A DNA stretch of 64,000 bases from Mucilaginibacter pineti (lineage in GTDB: Bacteria; Bacteroidota; Bacteroidia; Sphingobacteriales; Sphingobacteriaceae), in assembly GCF_900101875.1 (NCBI RefSeq), contig NZ_FNAI01000005.1, positions 339,205 to 403,204 on the forward strand, read 5' to 3'. Each line of letters starts with the position of its first letter. The stretch's first letter is position 1. A model generated the notes under the pieces. That model did no database searches. It was not told where the DNA came from and saw only the letters and a list, made by a program, of their open reading frames with translations. The position numbers and the translations under genes were made by a program. Below are positions 54,289 through 63,286 of the stretch, piece after piece.

Positions 54289-55783
54289 GCGCTTTGTATC
54301 CATATGGTTTAGATATTTACTGACCGACCGGGAGGCCATTCGCCTGAAGTCGCTCCGGGAATTGCCTGTGGCTTTTACCGAACAGGATCATGGGCGTATG
54401 CTGGTCATGGCTATGAACGGGCATGCCGAAAATTGCGGTGTTAAGCCAGGCATGGCGGCCGCCGATGCACGCGTCATCGCGCCGGGTATCCAACTTTTTG
54501 AATGTAAAGCCGGTCGAAACATCAAACTCCTGACAGGCTTGGCGGAATGGTGCCTGCGTTATACCCCGCTGGTCATGGTTGATCCGCCCGACGGCTTGCT
54601 TTTGGATGTGACCGGCTGTACTCACCTGAAAGGCGGCGAGACCGAATTCCTGAAGGATATCGTTAACCGTTTGCGTGCTTTAGGCTATACCATCCGTCCC
54701 GGTATGGCCGATACCATCGGTTGCGCCTGGGCAGTGGCCCGCTGTGCAGAAAGTGGCCTCCTTGTTCCACCCGGCGGCCAGCGTAACGCGCTGATGCCCC
54801 TGCCGCCCGCCGCACTGCGGCTCGGGGTGGAGCTCGTCATCAAGCTCCGCGAACTCGGTTTTTACCAGGTCGGCAGTTTCATCCACCTGCCGAAATCGGT
54901 GCTCAAACGTCGCTTCGGCGGCAATATGGTGCTGCGGCTTTACCAAGCGCTGGGCCAGGAAGCGGAGTTTCTGCTCCCCTTAAAAGAACCGGTACCCTAC
55001 AGTGAAAGGGTTTCGCTGCTGGAACCGATACGCACCCGCGAAGTCATCGAAACGACGGTGTATGCGTTGATTGACCAACTATGCAAGCGTTTGTATGCGG
55101 AAGGCCTGGGCCTGCGTAGCGCCATCCTGACCTACCTGCGGATCGATGGCAAATCGGGACAGTTGACGATCGGGACGAACCATCCCAGTCAACGGACCGA
55201 TCATATTTTTAAATTGTTTGCGCTGCAATTTGACCAGGTGGCACCCGGACTTGGGATCGAAGCATTTATTTTAGACGCCGCTAAAACAGAACCGGCCAGC
55301 GATAAGCAAAACCTGCTTTGGAACGGCAAACCAACTGCGGATAGTGAAGAGATCGCTGAATTACTGGATAATGTGGGTGCCCGGGTTGGTAAAGACCATA
55401 TCCACCGTTACCTCCCGCAGGAGCACCATTGGCCTGAACGGGCTGCCGGCAACACGACCGATCTGACGCAAACACCCGAAAGCGCCTGGCCGGAAGACAG
55501 GATCCGTCCCGTCCAATTACTCGAGCCGCCTGAGCCCATAGAGGCGATGGCATTGACACCTGATTACGCGCCCCGGCAATTTGTTTACCGGCATGAGCGG
55601 CATATTATTGTTACTGCTGACGGACCGGAACGCATCAGCCATGAATGGTGGCTCGAAGACGGCGGTTACCGCGACTATTATGTGGCGGAAGATGAAGAAG
55701 GCATGCGCTACTGGTTGTTCGGCACGCCGAACGATCTCCCGGGCCAGACCCGGCGCTGGTTCATACACGGTTATTTCCCATGA
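54281..55783 (+). CDS. imuB: ImuB, non-catalytic Y-family polymerase-like protein
   Basis: A 500-residue Y-family-like protein starting at ATG 54281 (MPKRFVSIWFRYL). The polymerase acidic residues are absent: the DMDAF-like position reads SIWFRYL and the SIDE position reads VDPPDGLLLDVTG, as expected for ImuB, which serves as a hub and not a polymerase. The helix-hairpin-helix region (LRELGFYQVGSFIHLPKSVL) and little-finger domain follow, with a C-terminal tail that in other species binds the sliding clamp and DnaE2. It overlaps imuA by 8 bp and dnaE2 by 4 bp. Confidence 0.9.
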   Translation: MPKRFVSIWFRYLLTDREAIRLKSLRELPVAFTEQDHGRMLVMAMNGHAENCGVKPGMAAADARVIAPGIQLFECKAGRNIKLLTGLAEWCLRYTPLVMVDPPDGLLLDVTGCTHLKGGETEFLKDIVNRLRALGYTIRPGMADTIGCAWAVARCAESGLLVPPGGQRNALMPLPPAALRLGVELVIKLRELGFYQVGSFIHLPKSVLKRRFGGNMVLRLYQALGQEAEFLLPLKEPVPYSERVSLLEPIRTREVIETTVYALIDQLCKRLYAEGLGLRSAILTYLRIDGKSGQLTIGTNHPSQRTDHIFKLFALQFDQVAPGLGIEAFILDAAKTEPASDKQNLLWNGKPTADSEEIAELLDNVGARVGKDHIHRYLPQEHHWPERAAGNTTDLTQTPESAWPEDRIRPVQLLEPPEPIEAMALTPDYAPRQFVYRHERHIIVTADGPERISHEWWLEDGGYRDYYVAEDEEGMRYWLFGTPNDLPGQTRRWFIHGYFP

Positions 55784-58700
55784 GTTACGCAGAGCTGCAG
55801 GTCACGAGCAATTTCAGCTTCCGGCTCGGCGGCAGCCATCCGGAGGAACTCGTCGATCAGGCGGCTGATCTCGGCTATACCGCTATCGCCATCACGGACC
55901 GCAATACGTTCGCCGGTGTGGTGCGCGCTTACGTGGTCGCCAAAGACCGTGGTATCAAATTTATCCCCGCTGTTCGGCTCGATTTGCTGGATGGCCCAAG
56001 CCTGCTGGCCTATCCCACCAACCAGACCGCTTATTCCCGCCTCTCCGGTCTGCTCACTTTAGGCAACCTCCGGGCTGAAAAAGAAAAATGCTATCTCTAT
56101 AAGGAGGATCTTTACGAGTACAGCGAAGGGAGCATCTTTGTGATCATCCCGCCCCAAAGCATCACCGCCGATTTCGAGCTGCCCAAAAAATTTAAAAAAG
56201 AAGCCGCCGAATACCGGCAAAATATCAGGAACCTTTATCTCGCGGCCAGCCGGACGTTTACCGATGGCGACGCCAAACGGCTGTTCCTGCTCTCCGAACT
56301 GGGCATCCCACTGGTCGCTACCAATGATGTACATTATCACGATCCCTCACGGCGGGAGCTTCAGGATGTCTTGACCTGCGTCAGGCACAAGCGGACTATC
56401 TTCAACGCCGGGTTCCTGCTGCATCAGAATGCAGAGCGTTACCTGAAAGAAGCCAAAGAAATGGAACGGCTGTTTCATGCTTACCCGCAAGCCATCGCCA
56501 ACACGGAAAAGATCGCAGCGGCCTGCAACTTCGATCTGAAGAGTTTGCAGTACGAATACCCGGATGAGCTCGTGCCGGATGGGATGACCGCCGATGAATA
56601 CCTGGCCGAAATAACGTTCAAAGGAGCGCATGAATTCTTTGGGGAAAAGCTGGCGCCCAAATTGGAAAAGCAGCTTCATTTTGAGTTGGATTTTGTCAAA
56701 AGGCGCGGCCATGCCAAATATTTCCTAACGGTTCATGATTACGTGGCCTGGGCGCGTTCGCAAAAAATCCTTTGTCAGGGCCGCGGCTCGGCGGCTAACT
56801 CTGCGATGTGTTATTGTTTAGGAATTACCCCGGTGAATCCGATGAAGTACCGGCTGCTCTTTTCACGTTTTATGTCCGATGACCGCCCGGAACCACCTGA
56901 TATCGATGTGGACTTTGAGCACGAGCGCCGGGAAGAGGTGATGCAGTATGTGTTCAACCGCTTCGGTCGTGACCGCGCCGCGATCCTGCCGACCGTCACT
57001 GTGCTGCAAAGCAAGGGTGCCATCCAGGATGTTGGCCGCGCGATGGGCCTGCAGGTCGATACTGTTAAAAAGTTATCGAAGGCGTTCGGAGAGCTCGCGG
57101 AGGATCACATCGACGAAGAAACGATCATCAAGTTGGGGCTGAATCCCAAAGAAAGGCACCTGCGCAAGGTCATCCAATTGACCAGCGAGCTGATCGGCTT
57201 CCCGCGCCAACTCGGGCAGCACACGGGCGGCTTCGTGATTACGCAAGGTAAACTGAGCGACCTGTGCCCGGTCTTTCGTGCGCGGATGATCAACCGTACC
57301 AATATCGAATGGAATAAGGATGATATCGATGCGCTGGGCTTTATGAAGGTGGACCTGCTTTCACTGGGTATGCTCACTGCGATCCGTAAGGCTTTTGACC
57401 TCGCCAAAAAGCATCACGGGCTCGACCTGACGCTGGCCAACATTCCGCAGGATGATCCTAAGGTATTTGAGATGGTCACTGCCGCTGACACGGCCGGCAC
57501 TTTCCAGGTCGAAAGCCGCGCGCAAATGGTCATGGCCCCGCAATTGCGGCCGAAGAACTTCTACGACCTGGCGATCCAGGTTGCGCTTGTAAGGCCCGGC
57601 CCGATACAGGGCGACATGGTGCACCCCTACATTCGGCGCAGACAGGGACTCGAAGCCGTTACTTATGAATCCGATGAGATCAAAGCCATACTGGAACGCA
57701 CACTTGGCATCCCGTTGTTTCAGGAACAGGCGATGGAACTGGCCATCGTCGCGGCGGGTTTTACGCCGACCGAGGCCGACCTCCTGCGTAGAAGTATGGC
57801 GACCTTCAAATTCAACGGACTGGTGACCAAGTTCGAGCATAAGCTCATCAATGGCATGACCTCCAGGGGCTACAGCCTGGAATTTGCGCAGCGTATCTTC
57901 AAACAGCTTGAAGGATTCGGCAGTTATGGTTTCCCGGAAAGTCATGCCATTAGTTTTGCGCATTTAGTGTACGTTTCCTGCTGGATCAAATGCTATTACC
58001 CCGATGTATTTGCCGCTGCCATTCTCAACAGCCAGCCTATGGGTTTTTACCAACCCGCCCAGTTGGTCAGTGATGCTTATAAGCATGGCGTATCGCTGCG
58101 CCATATCGACATCAACCATTCGCAATGGGACTATACACTGGAAGAAACCAAGGGCAAGTTCTGCGCGATGCGGCTCGGCTTCCGGCAGGTCAAAGGATTG
58201 CGGGAAGAAGATACTCACTTCCTGACCGCAGCCAGAACAAAGGCATTTACCCGCATGGAACAGCTCGCCGAAGCCGGCGTCTCGCAGGCGGGCATCGTCC
58301 TGCTGGCCAAAGCCGATGCCTTCCGCTCAATCGGTTTGGACCGCCGGCAGGCTTTATGGGAAGCCGAAGCCCTAAAAGACCGGCCTATCGGTTTGTTCGC
58401 GGGACAGGCTTCCAACAGCGCCTTCGAGCCACAATTGCAGCTGCCCTTCATGCAGCTTTCCGAGCACGTGCTGCAGGATTATGCCACGACCGGCCTGTCC
58501 ATCAAAGCGCACCCGCTGAGCTTCCTGCGGCCGCAACTGCAAAAATTGAAAGCATTAACCACAAAACAAGTTAAAGCTGTACCGAACGGCACCTATGTAC
58601 GGCTGGCCGGTATTATGCTGTTCTGCCAGCGACCGGGAACCGCCAAAGGGGTGTGCTTTATTACGCTGGAAGATGAAGAAGATACCTGTAACCTGGTGGT

Positions 58701-58992
58701 CTTTAAACAAAACTTTAAGAAATTTACGAAGGAAATTTTGTATTCGGACGTGCTCTGCGTCGAAGGCCGCGTGCAGCAGGAAGGCGGCAGTACCCACCTG
58801 ATCGTCACCAAATGTTATGATTATTCGCGGCTGATCGGCCAGCTGACCCTTGATAAAGCAGCCGAAGCGCGCCAGCTTAAAAACTCTACGGCTGCCAAAA
58901 AGATCGACCCTTATGCGGATGCTTATTTCGAGCATACGCTGAGCGCCGAGGACCTGCAAAGGCCATTCCCGAAAAGCCGGAATTTCAGATAG
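55780..58992 (+). CDS. dnaE2: Error-prone DNA polymerase III alpha subunit homologue DnaE2
   Basis: A 1070-residue DnaE2. The N-terminal PHP domain opens NFSFRLGGSHPEELVDQA, a form degenerate relative to DnaE1. The palm contains the catalytic aspartates PDIDVDF (Asp374, Asp376, Asp378). The thumb, fingers, a helix-hairpin-helix (EAGVSQAGIVLLAKADAF) and a C-terminal OB domain (VRLAGIMLFCQRPGTAKGV) follow. It is shorter than replicative DnaE and lacks its tau-binding end. It synthesises across lesions, with mutations as a result. It is the third gene of the imuA-imuB-dnaE2 operon; the SRAP gene converges on its end. Confidence 0.94.
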   Translation: MSYAELQVTSNFSFRLGGSHPEELVDQAADLGYTAIAITDRNTFAGVVRAYVVAKDRGIKFIPAVRLDLLDGPSLLAYPTNQTAYSRLSGLLTLGNLRAEKEKCYLYKEDLYEYSEGSIFVIIPPQSITADFELPKKFKKEAAEYRQNIRNLYLAASRTFTDGDAKRLFLLSELGIPLVATNDVHYHDPSRRELQDVLTCVRHKRTIFNAGFLLHQNAERYLKEAKEMERLFHAYPQAIANTEKIAAACNFDLKSLQYEYPDELVPDGMTADEYLAEITFKGAHEFFGEKLAPKLEKQLHFELDFVKRRGHAKYFLTVHDYVAWARSQKILCQGRGSAANSAMCYCLGITPVNPMKYRLLFSRFMSDDRPEPPDIDVDFEHERREEVMQYVFNRFGRDRAAILPTVTVLQSKGAIQDVGRAMGLQVDTVKKLSKAFGELAEDHIDEETIIKLGLNPKERHLRKVIQLTSELIGFPRQLGQHTGGFVITQGKLSDLCPVFRARMINRTNIEWNKDDIDALGFMKVDLLSLGMLTAIRKAFDLAKKHHGLDLTLANIPQDDPKVFEMVTAADTAGTFQVESRAQMVMAPQLRPKNFYDLAIQVALVRPGPIQGDMVHPYIRRRQGLEAVTYESDEIKAILERTLGIPLFQEQAMELAIVAAGFTPTEADLLRRSMATFKFNGLVTKFEHKLINGMTSRGYSLEFAQRIFKQLEGFGSYGFPESHAISFAHLVYVSCWIKCYYPDVFAAAILNSQPMGFYQPAQLVSDAYKHGVSLRHIDINHSQWDYTLEETKGKFCAMRLGFRQVKGLREEDTHFLTAARTKAFTRMEQLAEAGVSQAGIVLLAKADAFRSIGLDRRQALWEAEALKDRPIGLFAGQASNSAFEPQLQLPFMQLSEHVLQDYATTGLSIKAHPLSFLRPQLQKLKALTTKQVKAVPNGTYVRLAGIMLFCQRPGTAKGVCFITLEDEEDTCNLVVFKQNFKKFTKEILYSDVLCVEGRVQQEGGSTHLIVTKCYDYSRLIGQLTLDKAAEARQLKNSTAAKKIDPYADAYFEHTLSAEDLQRPFPKSRNFR

Positions 58993-59002
58993 ATCGGTTA
59001 GC

Positions 59003-59914
59003 TTAAAACAGCGTTAGATTTCCTGGCCGTCCGGCCAGCACGGTTTCTTCATTTAGCGCCGCCTGCTGACCGACAGGTTGGGTCTCAAACGGTGCCACAG
59101 GCCAGTGATCAAATTCCAATTCCTCGCGGTACAAATAGGTCGTATCGATCGGGGCCAACTCCTGGAACTCGCGCGGTGTCGCTTCTTTTGCGGTCCGGTA
59201 ATCCGGGTCGATCGTGCAAAACTCCAGCAGGCGTGACGGTATCTGCGTCCTGGCAATAGTGCTCAAACGTTCCTTGTCCGGTTTTTCCAGCAACCATTCA
59301 TAAGCCAGGTCTTCCGTTAAGATCGTCGGCATGCGCAGTTTAGAATTGTGGATCTGGCTCATCAGGGCGTTTGCTGAAGTAATACCGATAGCCACGGTGT
59401 TGACGAACTGGCTCGTTTCGGGATCCAGCCATTCATTGTACAAGCCGGGCATAAAGAAATATTCCTGGCCTTTTACCGTAATATAGTAGGGATATTTGAT
59501 GGTTTCTTTGAGTTGCTGGCCCTTTTTACCGATTTTCGGTACATGGCGGCTTTCCACGATGCCCGTAGATAGCACGAGGCATCGACGGTTCTTGGCGGCC
59601 GATGCCCACATCGATGGCTTGCCGTCTTCTTTCACAAAAAGGTTTTCAGATTTGAAATTCAGGGTCGTGTACTTGGCCCGGAAGATATTGGCCTCCGCAC
59701 GCGTTTTCACAAAGCCGGGCACATAGCCCCATTCCGCCTGGACAATATCAAAGTCTTTACCATCTTCAGATGGGACAAGAATAGCGCAGGGCGCGTAATT
59801 AAAACCGTTATGCACGCCCACATTGAGAAAAGTATATTTACTGACCGCCTTCTCCAGGCTTTTCAGTCGAATAAACTCGGTGCGGCTAACTTTTTGTCCG
59901 TTGTAGTAACACAT
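59003..59914 (-). CDS. SRAP (YedK/HMCES) DNA-protein crosslink repair protein
   Basis: A 303-residue SOS-response-associated peptidase. The start is fixed by MCYY: Cys2 becomes the catalytic N-terminal residue that crosslinks to abasic sites in single-stranded DNA. The conserved YTTLNFKSENL, CLVLSTGIVESRH (catalytic Glu) and SQIHNSKLRMPTIL (catalytic His) are all present. It shields abasic sites from breakage, complementing the glycosylase and translesion polymerases of this element. It converges on dnaE2; its start overlaps the gene upstream by 52 bp. Confidence 0.93.
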   Translation of the reverse strand: MCYYNGQKVSRTEFIRLKSLEKAVSKYTFLNVGVHNGFNYAPCAILVPSEDGKDFDIVQAEWGYVPGFVKTRAEANIFRAKYTTLNFKSENLFVKEDGKPSMWASAAKNRRCLVLSTGIVESRHVPKIGKKGQQLKETIKYPYYITVKGQEYFFMPGLYNEWLDPETSQFVNTVAIGITSANALMSQIHNSKLRMPTILTEDLAYEWLLEKPDKERLSTIARTQIPSRLLEFCTIDPDYRTAKEATPREFQELAPIDTTYLYREELEFDHWPVAPFETQPVGQQAALNEETVLAGRPGNLTLF

Positions 59915-60168
59915 GCTGGGTTCCTCCTGTAATCACGAATATACGCAGCAATAATCTTACCAGCAAATTCCGCTTCTTCCTGACGTCCTTCAGGAACCGA
60001 AGTCCAGAACTTTTCCCCGCCCTCGGCCTCGGCGATGGTTATATTGAGCGGACGGCGTTCTCCGTCCCCAAAAACGATATGAAAAAGACGGGCCGATTTG
60101 ATTGTATGATCGAAGACCTGCGCCAGATGGCCGTAAAGTTCGACATCAAATACTTTTGGATCCTCCAT
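59863..60168 (-). CDS. Small protein overlapping the SRAP gene, unknown function
   Basis: A 101-residue protein (MEDPKVFDVELYGHLAQVF...) whose C-terminal 17 codons overlap the SRAP start in another frame. It has a strand-rich middle (RLFHIVFGDGERRPLNITI) and a helix (EEAEFAGKIIAAYIRDY). The family is not recognised. The long overlap implies tight translational coupling, making it a candidate partner of SRAP. Confidence 0.65.
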   Translation of the reverse strand: MEDPKVFDVELYGHLAQVFDHTIKSARLFHIVFGDGERRPLNITIAEAEGGEKFWTSVPEGRQEEAEFAGKIIAAYIRDYRRNPACVTTTDKKLAAPSLFD

Positions 60169-60206
60169 TATTCAAATATACTAACATATTTAGTAATTGA
60201 AAAAGG

Positions 60207-61001
60207 TTAATTAAAAATTTGTTGCGGATCGAAACCGATTTTCGCCACTAATTCGGGATAAGTGATCATCCGCTCTTTAAGTTTATTTTTCTTTTCTGTT
60301 GGATCATTAGGCATCCAGTAGGTTACGAAAACCTGATTACCGGACTGCTGATCATGGTAAGCGATGACTTTGTAATAATGGGAAGGAACCGTAACGGTCA
60401 AACCGTTCTTGGTATAGGTTTGCAGTTTCCCATAGGTGCCGCACCAGATCTTTACGCTATCAGTTACGGCGTCGCCTTTGTAACCGGTGAGTTTTCGGCA
60501 GAGTTCTTCAGTAGCGATCTCGGTGCCAACATTCTGTCCCTGAAATTCCATTCCGGCATTGAAAGTATAGGTGTCTGAAAGGATAGCACCATCAACGCAC
60601 CAGGCCAATAAGATCCAGGCCTGGCAATGGCCTTTGGCAATCATTTCCGGCGAATTGGGTTTAGCGATAATACGGTTGGCTTCGCGATAAACCGGTGTTT
60701 CATCAGGTTGACCGAAGGCCGGGTGCCAGCCCGCGTAAATTCCGGTGCGGGGAACATCCGCGCTTTCCTGTTCCAGCCGGTGGGCTTTGGTATAGACGTA
60801 ATAAGTGATTAGCGGGGTATGTTGCTGCGTATCTGCGATGGACTTGTAATAAGGGTTGACCCATAGTTTACAGGCGGGGCACAGGTCAGACTTTTGAGTA
60901 GGATATTTTAGATAGAGTGCTTTGACATAAGCGGCATTGGGAGCCTGTGCACTTAAAGAGAAAGGAAATACGGAGAATAAAAAAATAAAAATCTTCTTCA
61001 T
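60207..61001 (-). CDS. Secreted DNA/RNA non-specific endonuclease-like protein with altered motif
   Basis: A 264-residue protein starting at Met 61001 with a signal peptide (MKKIFIFLFSVFPFSLSAQ). The body resembles the beta-beta-alpha-metal nuclease family NUC1/EndA: a GHCQAW segment where DRGH is expected, then TFNAGMEFQGQNVGTEIATEE like the N...N...E metal region, and later VPSHYYKVI. The DRGH motif is replaced by AKGH, so the metal-site histidine is kept but not its neighbours. Several cysteines fit a disulfide-bearing secreted form. Activity is uncertain. It is preceded by a terminator on the minus strand and so has its own promoter. Confidence 0.5.
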   Translation of the reverse strand: MKKIFIFLFSVFPFSLSAQAPNAAYVKALYLKYPTQKSDLCPACKLWVNPYYKSIADTQQHTPLITYYVYTKAHRLEQESADVPRTGIYAGWHPAFGQPDETPVYREANRIIAKPNSPEMIAKGHCQAWILLAWCVDGAILSDTYTFNAGMEFQGQNVGTEIATEELCRKLTGYKGDAVTDSVKIWCGTYGKLQTYTKNGLTVTVPSHYYKVIAYHDQQSGNQVFVTYWMPNDPTEKKNKLKERMITYPELVAKIGFDPQQIFN

Positions 61002-61034
61002 GACAGGGTTTGAAGCCGCTAAGATAAGCAATAG

Positions 61035-61064
61035 AAAAGCCCGGACAATCGCTGCCGGGCCTTT
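61035..61064 (-). terminator. Terminator between the 76-residue membrane gene and the secreted nuclease-like gene
   Basis: GCCCGG (61039-61044) pairs with CCGGGC (61055-61060), the stem extending through A/T pairs with one mismatch. On the minus strand TTTT follows. It ends transcription from the right before the nuclease-like gene. Confidence 0.65.
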
Positions 61065-61129
61065 CAACCTAAACCTTATCACAGTTGGCAAGACGCCAAC
61101 GTCAATAGAACTGCAATATAGCTGAAATA

Positions 61130-61357
61130 TTATTTGTTTGGATTGCGGTATTGCAGCCGCATGTGGCTTTGGAACAACCGTTCACGGCTTTCACGCTCGG
61201 CTGCTTTTTTTGAGCGGCGAACATAACCCCATACAAACAAACCCCAGATACCGAAGGCAACCGCAAAGGCCGGAAACGGATTTTTAAGGTTCAACGCGGC
61301 CATAAAAGCGCCGGTGGAGATGAAACAGGTGATGATGAAATAGATCGTCGTTTTCAT
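61130..61357 (-). CDS. Small membrane protein, unknown function
   Basis: A 75-residue protein starting at the second Met (61357; MKTTIYFIITCFISTG). It has two hydrophobic segments (about residues 4-22 and 30-50) followed by a highly charged C-terminal tail (RRSKKAAERESRERLFQ) that should face the cytoplasm. No family is recognised. It follows the PH-like gene by 52 bp on the same strand. Confidence 0.6.
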   Translation of the reverse strand: MKTTIYFIITCFISTGAFMAALNLKNPFPAFAVAFGIWGLFVWGYVRRSKKAAERESRERLFQSHMRLQYRNPNK

Positions 61358-61409
61358 AAAATTCAATACTTAAAAATACTAAAAAGGTTAGTTATCTGCA
61401 AGGATTTTC

Positions 61410-61862
61410 TTAACTTATTTCAACAATATGGTTACGTAATCTGGCCTGCTGCACCAGTTCGCGCAGGCTGTCCATCAGGTCAGAATTGGGGATGCCGCGA
61501 AGGCTAACGGACCGGCTGGTTTGATCGGTACTGATCAGTTGCACATTCATCAGGCGGAACAATTGCATCCAGAACGGCTGAGTGATGCTGTAATCCTTGA
61601 TGCGGAAAAGCTCCAGGTTATCTGCTTGTTTAAAAAAAATGCCAGAGCTGATCTGAAGTACCTCGGCGGAAATGTGGTAACGGATAAAAAGAATTTGCAG
61701 GTAATGATACCAGGCGATGAGCAGGCAGCCTACCGCAGGGATGCAAAGAACCGGCCACTTGTAATAAGCCAGCGCGAGGAAACCGCAGCTGAGTAAGATC
61801 AGGGGTATTACACAGACCAGGGCATAAAGCGGCGATGGCCGCAGCGAATACAAATAATTCAT
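61410..61862 (-). CDS. PH-like domain membrane protein
   Basis: A 150-residue protein from Met 61862 (MNYLYSLRPSPLYAL). Two membrane segments lie within residues 12-55, followed by a bacterial PH-like domain (YHISAEVLQISSGIFFKQ and LELFRIKDYSITQPFW, RLMNVQLIS). The family (bPH2/DUF304) is widespread and functionally vague. It starts 10 bp past the end of the preceding minus-strand gene, so it probably belongs to the same transcript. Confidence 0.7.
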   Translation of the reverse strand: MNYLYSLRPSPLYALVCVIPLILLSCGFLALAYYKWPVLCIPAVGCLLIAWYHYLQILFIRYHISAEVLQISSGIFFKQADNLELFRIKDYSITQPFWMQLFRLMNVQLISTDQTSRSVSLRGIPNSDLMDSLRELVQQARLRNHIVEIS

Positions 61863-61872
61863 AGAAAACAGA

Positions 61873-62496
61873 TTAAAGGTTGGGAATAAAAGGGCCAGCT
61901 TTGAGCTGGTCAAGAAAAGTTATAGCAGTCTTTGATTTAGCAGTTCGCAGTCCGAAACGAAAACCGCAGGCTCTCTCAAAACGGCTCAGTGTGAACTGTT
62001 CGGCGTTAAACCGATAGTCTTTCATCCGGAAGCGGATGCGCAGGCTATTTTCGGGTTCAGTAAAAACAGCCACAGGTACGCCTTTGATACCTGCGGCCAT
62101 TTTCAGATCGGCGATATGTCCGAGCGGGCTGTTTTCAAAAACCAGTGTACAGGACTTTCCTTTGGCATTTTGCCTGATCCAATAGAGTTGCTGCATGTTT
62201 AAACGGGCTCCGGTAGCCACGCATACGCAGTTATTCCTAATATGATTGGGATGTAAGGTAAGGTAAGCGATGGCTTCAATTGCGGAACCCGTAACAATAA
62301 GCTCGCGGCTTAGAAACGGATCACCGGCTGTCCAGAAATGCGCAGAGGCAGGCACCTTGTGATAGGCCATGCCGTAATGCTCAAAACTATCCCGGTAATT
62401 AAAAAGCAGGTTGCCACCGGTATCCGTTTGCCAGTAAGGGCTAAAAAAATCCTGTACCGCAAGCGGTACACCCAGCCGGATCAGATACGGGTGCAT
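61873..62496 (-). CDS. TOPRIM-like protein of the mobile element, unknown function
   Basis: A 207-residue protein. The middle segment (RELIVTGSAIEAIAYLTL) followed by CVCVATGARLNMQQLYWI resembles the TOPRIM-type domain of DUF3991 and other element-borne proteins, though the acidic catalytic residues look incomplete. No primase or nuclease motif is present. It overlaps the DUF4099 gene at 62496 by 1 bp (start/stop overlap), so they form an operon together with the truncated ardC. Confidence 0.55.
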   Translation of the reverse strand: MHPYLIRLGVPLAVQDFFSPYWQTDTGGNLLFNYRDSFEHYGMAYHKVPASAHFWTAGDPFLSRELIVTGSAIEAIAYLTLHPNHIRNNCVCVATGARLNMQQLYWIRQNAKGKSCTLVFENSPLGHIADLKMAAGIKGVPVAVFTEPENSLRIRFRMKDYRFNAEQFTLSRFERACGFRFGLRTAKSKTAITFLDQLKAGPFIPNL

Positions 62497-63278
62497 TACC
62501 TGCCCGGCCGGCGATACTGCTGATCCTGTTTAGCGGCTTTCCCCTGGTCAGGGATCAGTTGGTTATCTTTCATGTCCAGTACGGCCTGGTCATAGCCGCG
62601 GCTGAAACTTGCCGCTTCCTTTTCGTCACGCTTCTTGTTAAGCAGTGCATTCAGCCCTTTATACAATAGGTAGGATAAGCCTCCATCAATCACAATGGAA
62701 GCAACCAGCGCCAGCTTATTGGAGGTCAGCCCTTGCTTATCCGTGCCGGAATATTGGAATACAGTTCCATCTGCCAGTTTTACCTCTTTACCCTTTTTAT
62801 AACGCTCGCGCTGTTCCAGCGACAGAAATTCGTTATTAACCATATCCGGTACCAGGATCTTTTCACTATCGGTTATGATAAACTCCTTGGTTTCGGGATC
62901 ATATTCGATCAGCACATCCTGCCGGTGGCCTTCCTTGTCGGTGATCACTTTTTCAATGTTCACCGCGGTGCCGTTCTGTAATTTCTCGGCCTCCACATCG
63001 GTGAGGTAGTCGGGATAGGTGGCTTCTTTATAGATGGGATGCAAAAGCATATCCATATTACCCTGAGCATTGCGCTTAAAAGAAAGCTTGGCATCGATCA
63101 CCGGGATATGCATGCCATCGCCCGTTAGGTTCTCCAGGCGGAGCATACCGGTTCGGCGGCCAGCAAGCAGGGCCTGTAAGTCTTCTTCCTGTAGAGAAAT
63201 GCGGCCGTTTTGGGCCAGCCCGATCTTTTGCAGTTCTGCCAGCGGCAGTTCCTGCACTTCAAATTGTTGCTGTTTCAT
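62496..63278 (-). CDS. DUF4099/DUF3945 domain protein of Bacteroidota conjugative elements
   Basis: A 260-residue protein with an N-terminal DUF4099-like domain (ELPLAELQKIGLAQNGRISL and LLAGRRTGMLRLENL, IPVIDAKLSFKR). A DUF3945-like region follows with repeated lysine/aspartate strands, and a hydrophobic stretch (LVASIVIDGGLSYLLYKGLN) at residues ~185-205. Such proteins are characteristic cargo of Bacteroidota conjugative elements; the activity is unknown. It is preceded by ardC (8-bp gap) and followed by the TOPRIM-like gene (1-bp overlap). Confidence 0.8.
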   Translation of the reverse strand: MKQQQFEVQELPLAELQKIGLAQNGRISLQEEDLQALLAGRRTGMLRLENLTGDGMHIPVIDAKLSFKRNAQGNMDMLLHPIYKEATYPDYLTDVEAEKLQNGTAVNIEKVITDKEGHRQDVLIEYDPETKEFIITDSEKILVPDMVNNEFLSLEQRERYKKGKEVKLADGTVFQYSGTDKQGLTSNKLALVASIVIDGGLSYLLYKGLNALLNKKRDEKEAASFSRGYDQAVLDMKDNQLIPDQGKAAKQDQQYRRPGR

Positions 63279-63286
63279 AAGGGTGT

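Noticed and set aside
54281..55783. Active Y-family polymerase (DinB/UmuC)
   Set aside because: The acidic catalytic residues are replaced and the gene lies between imuA and dnaE2, so ImuB is the better call.
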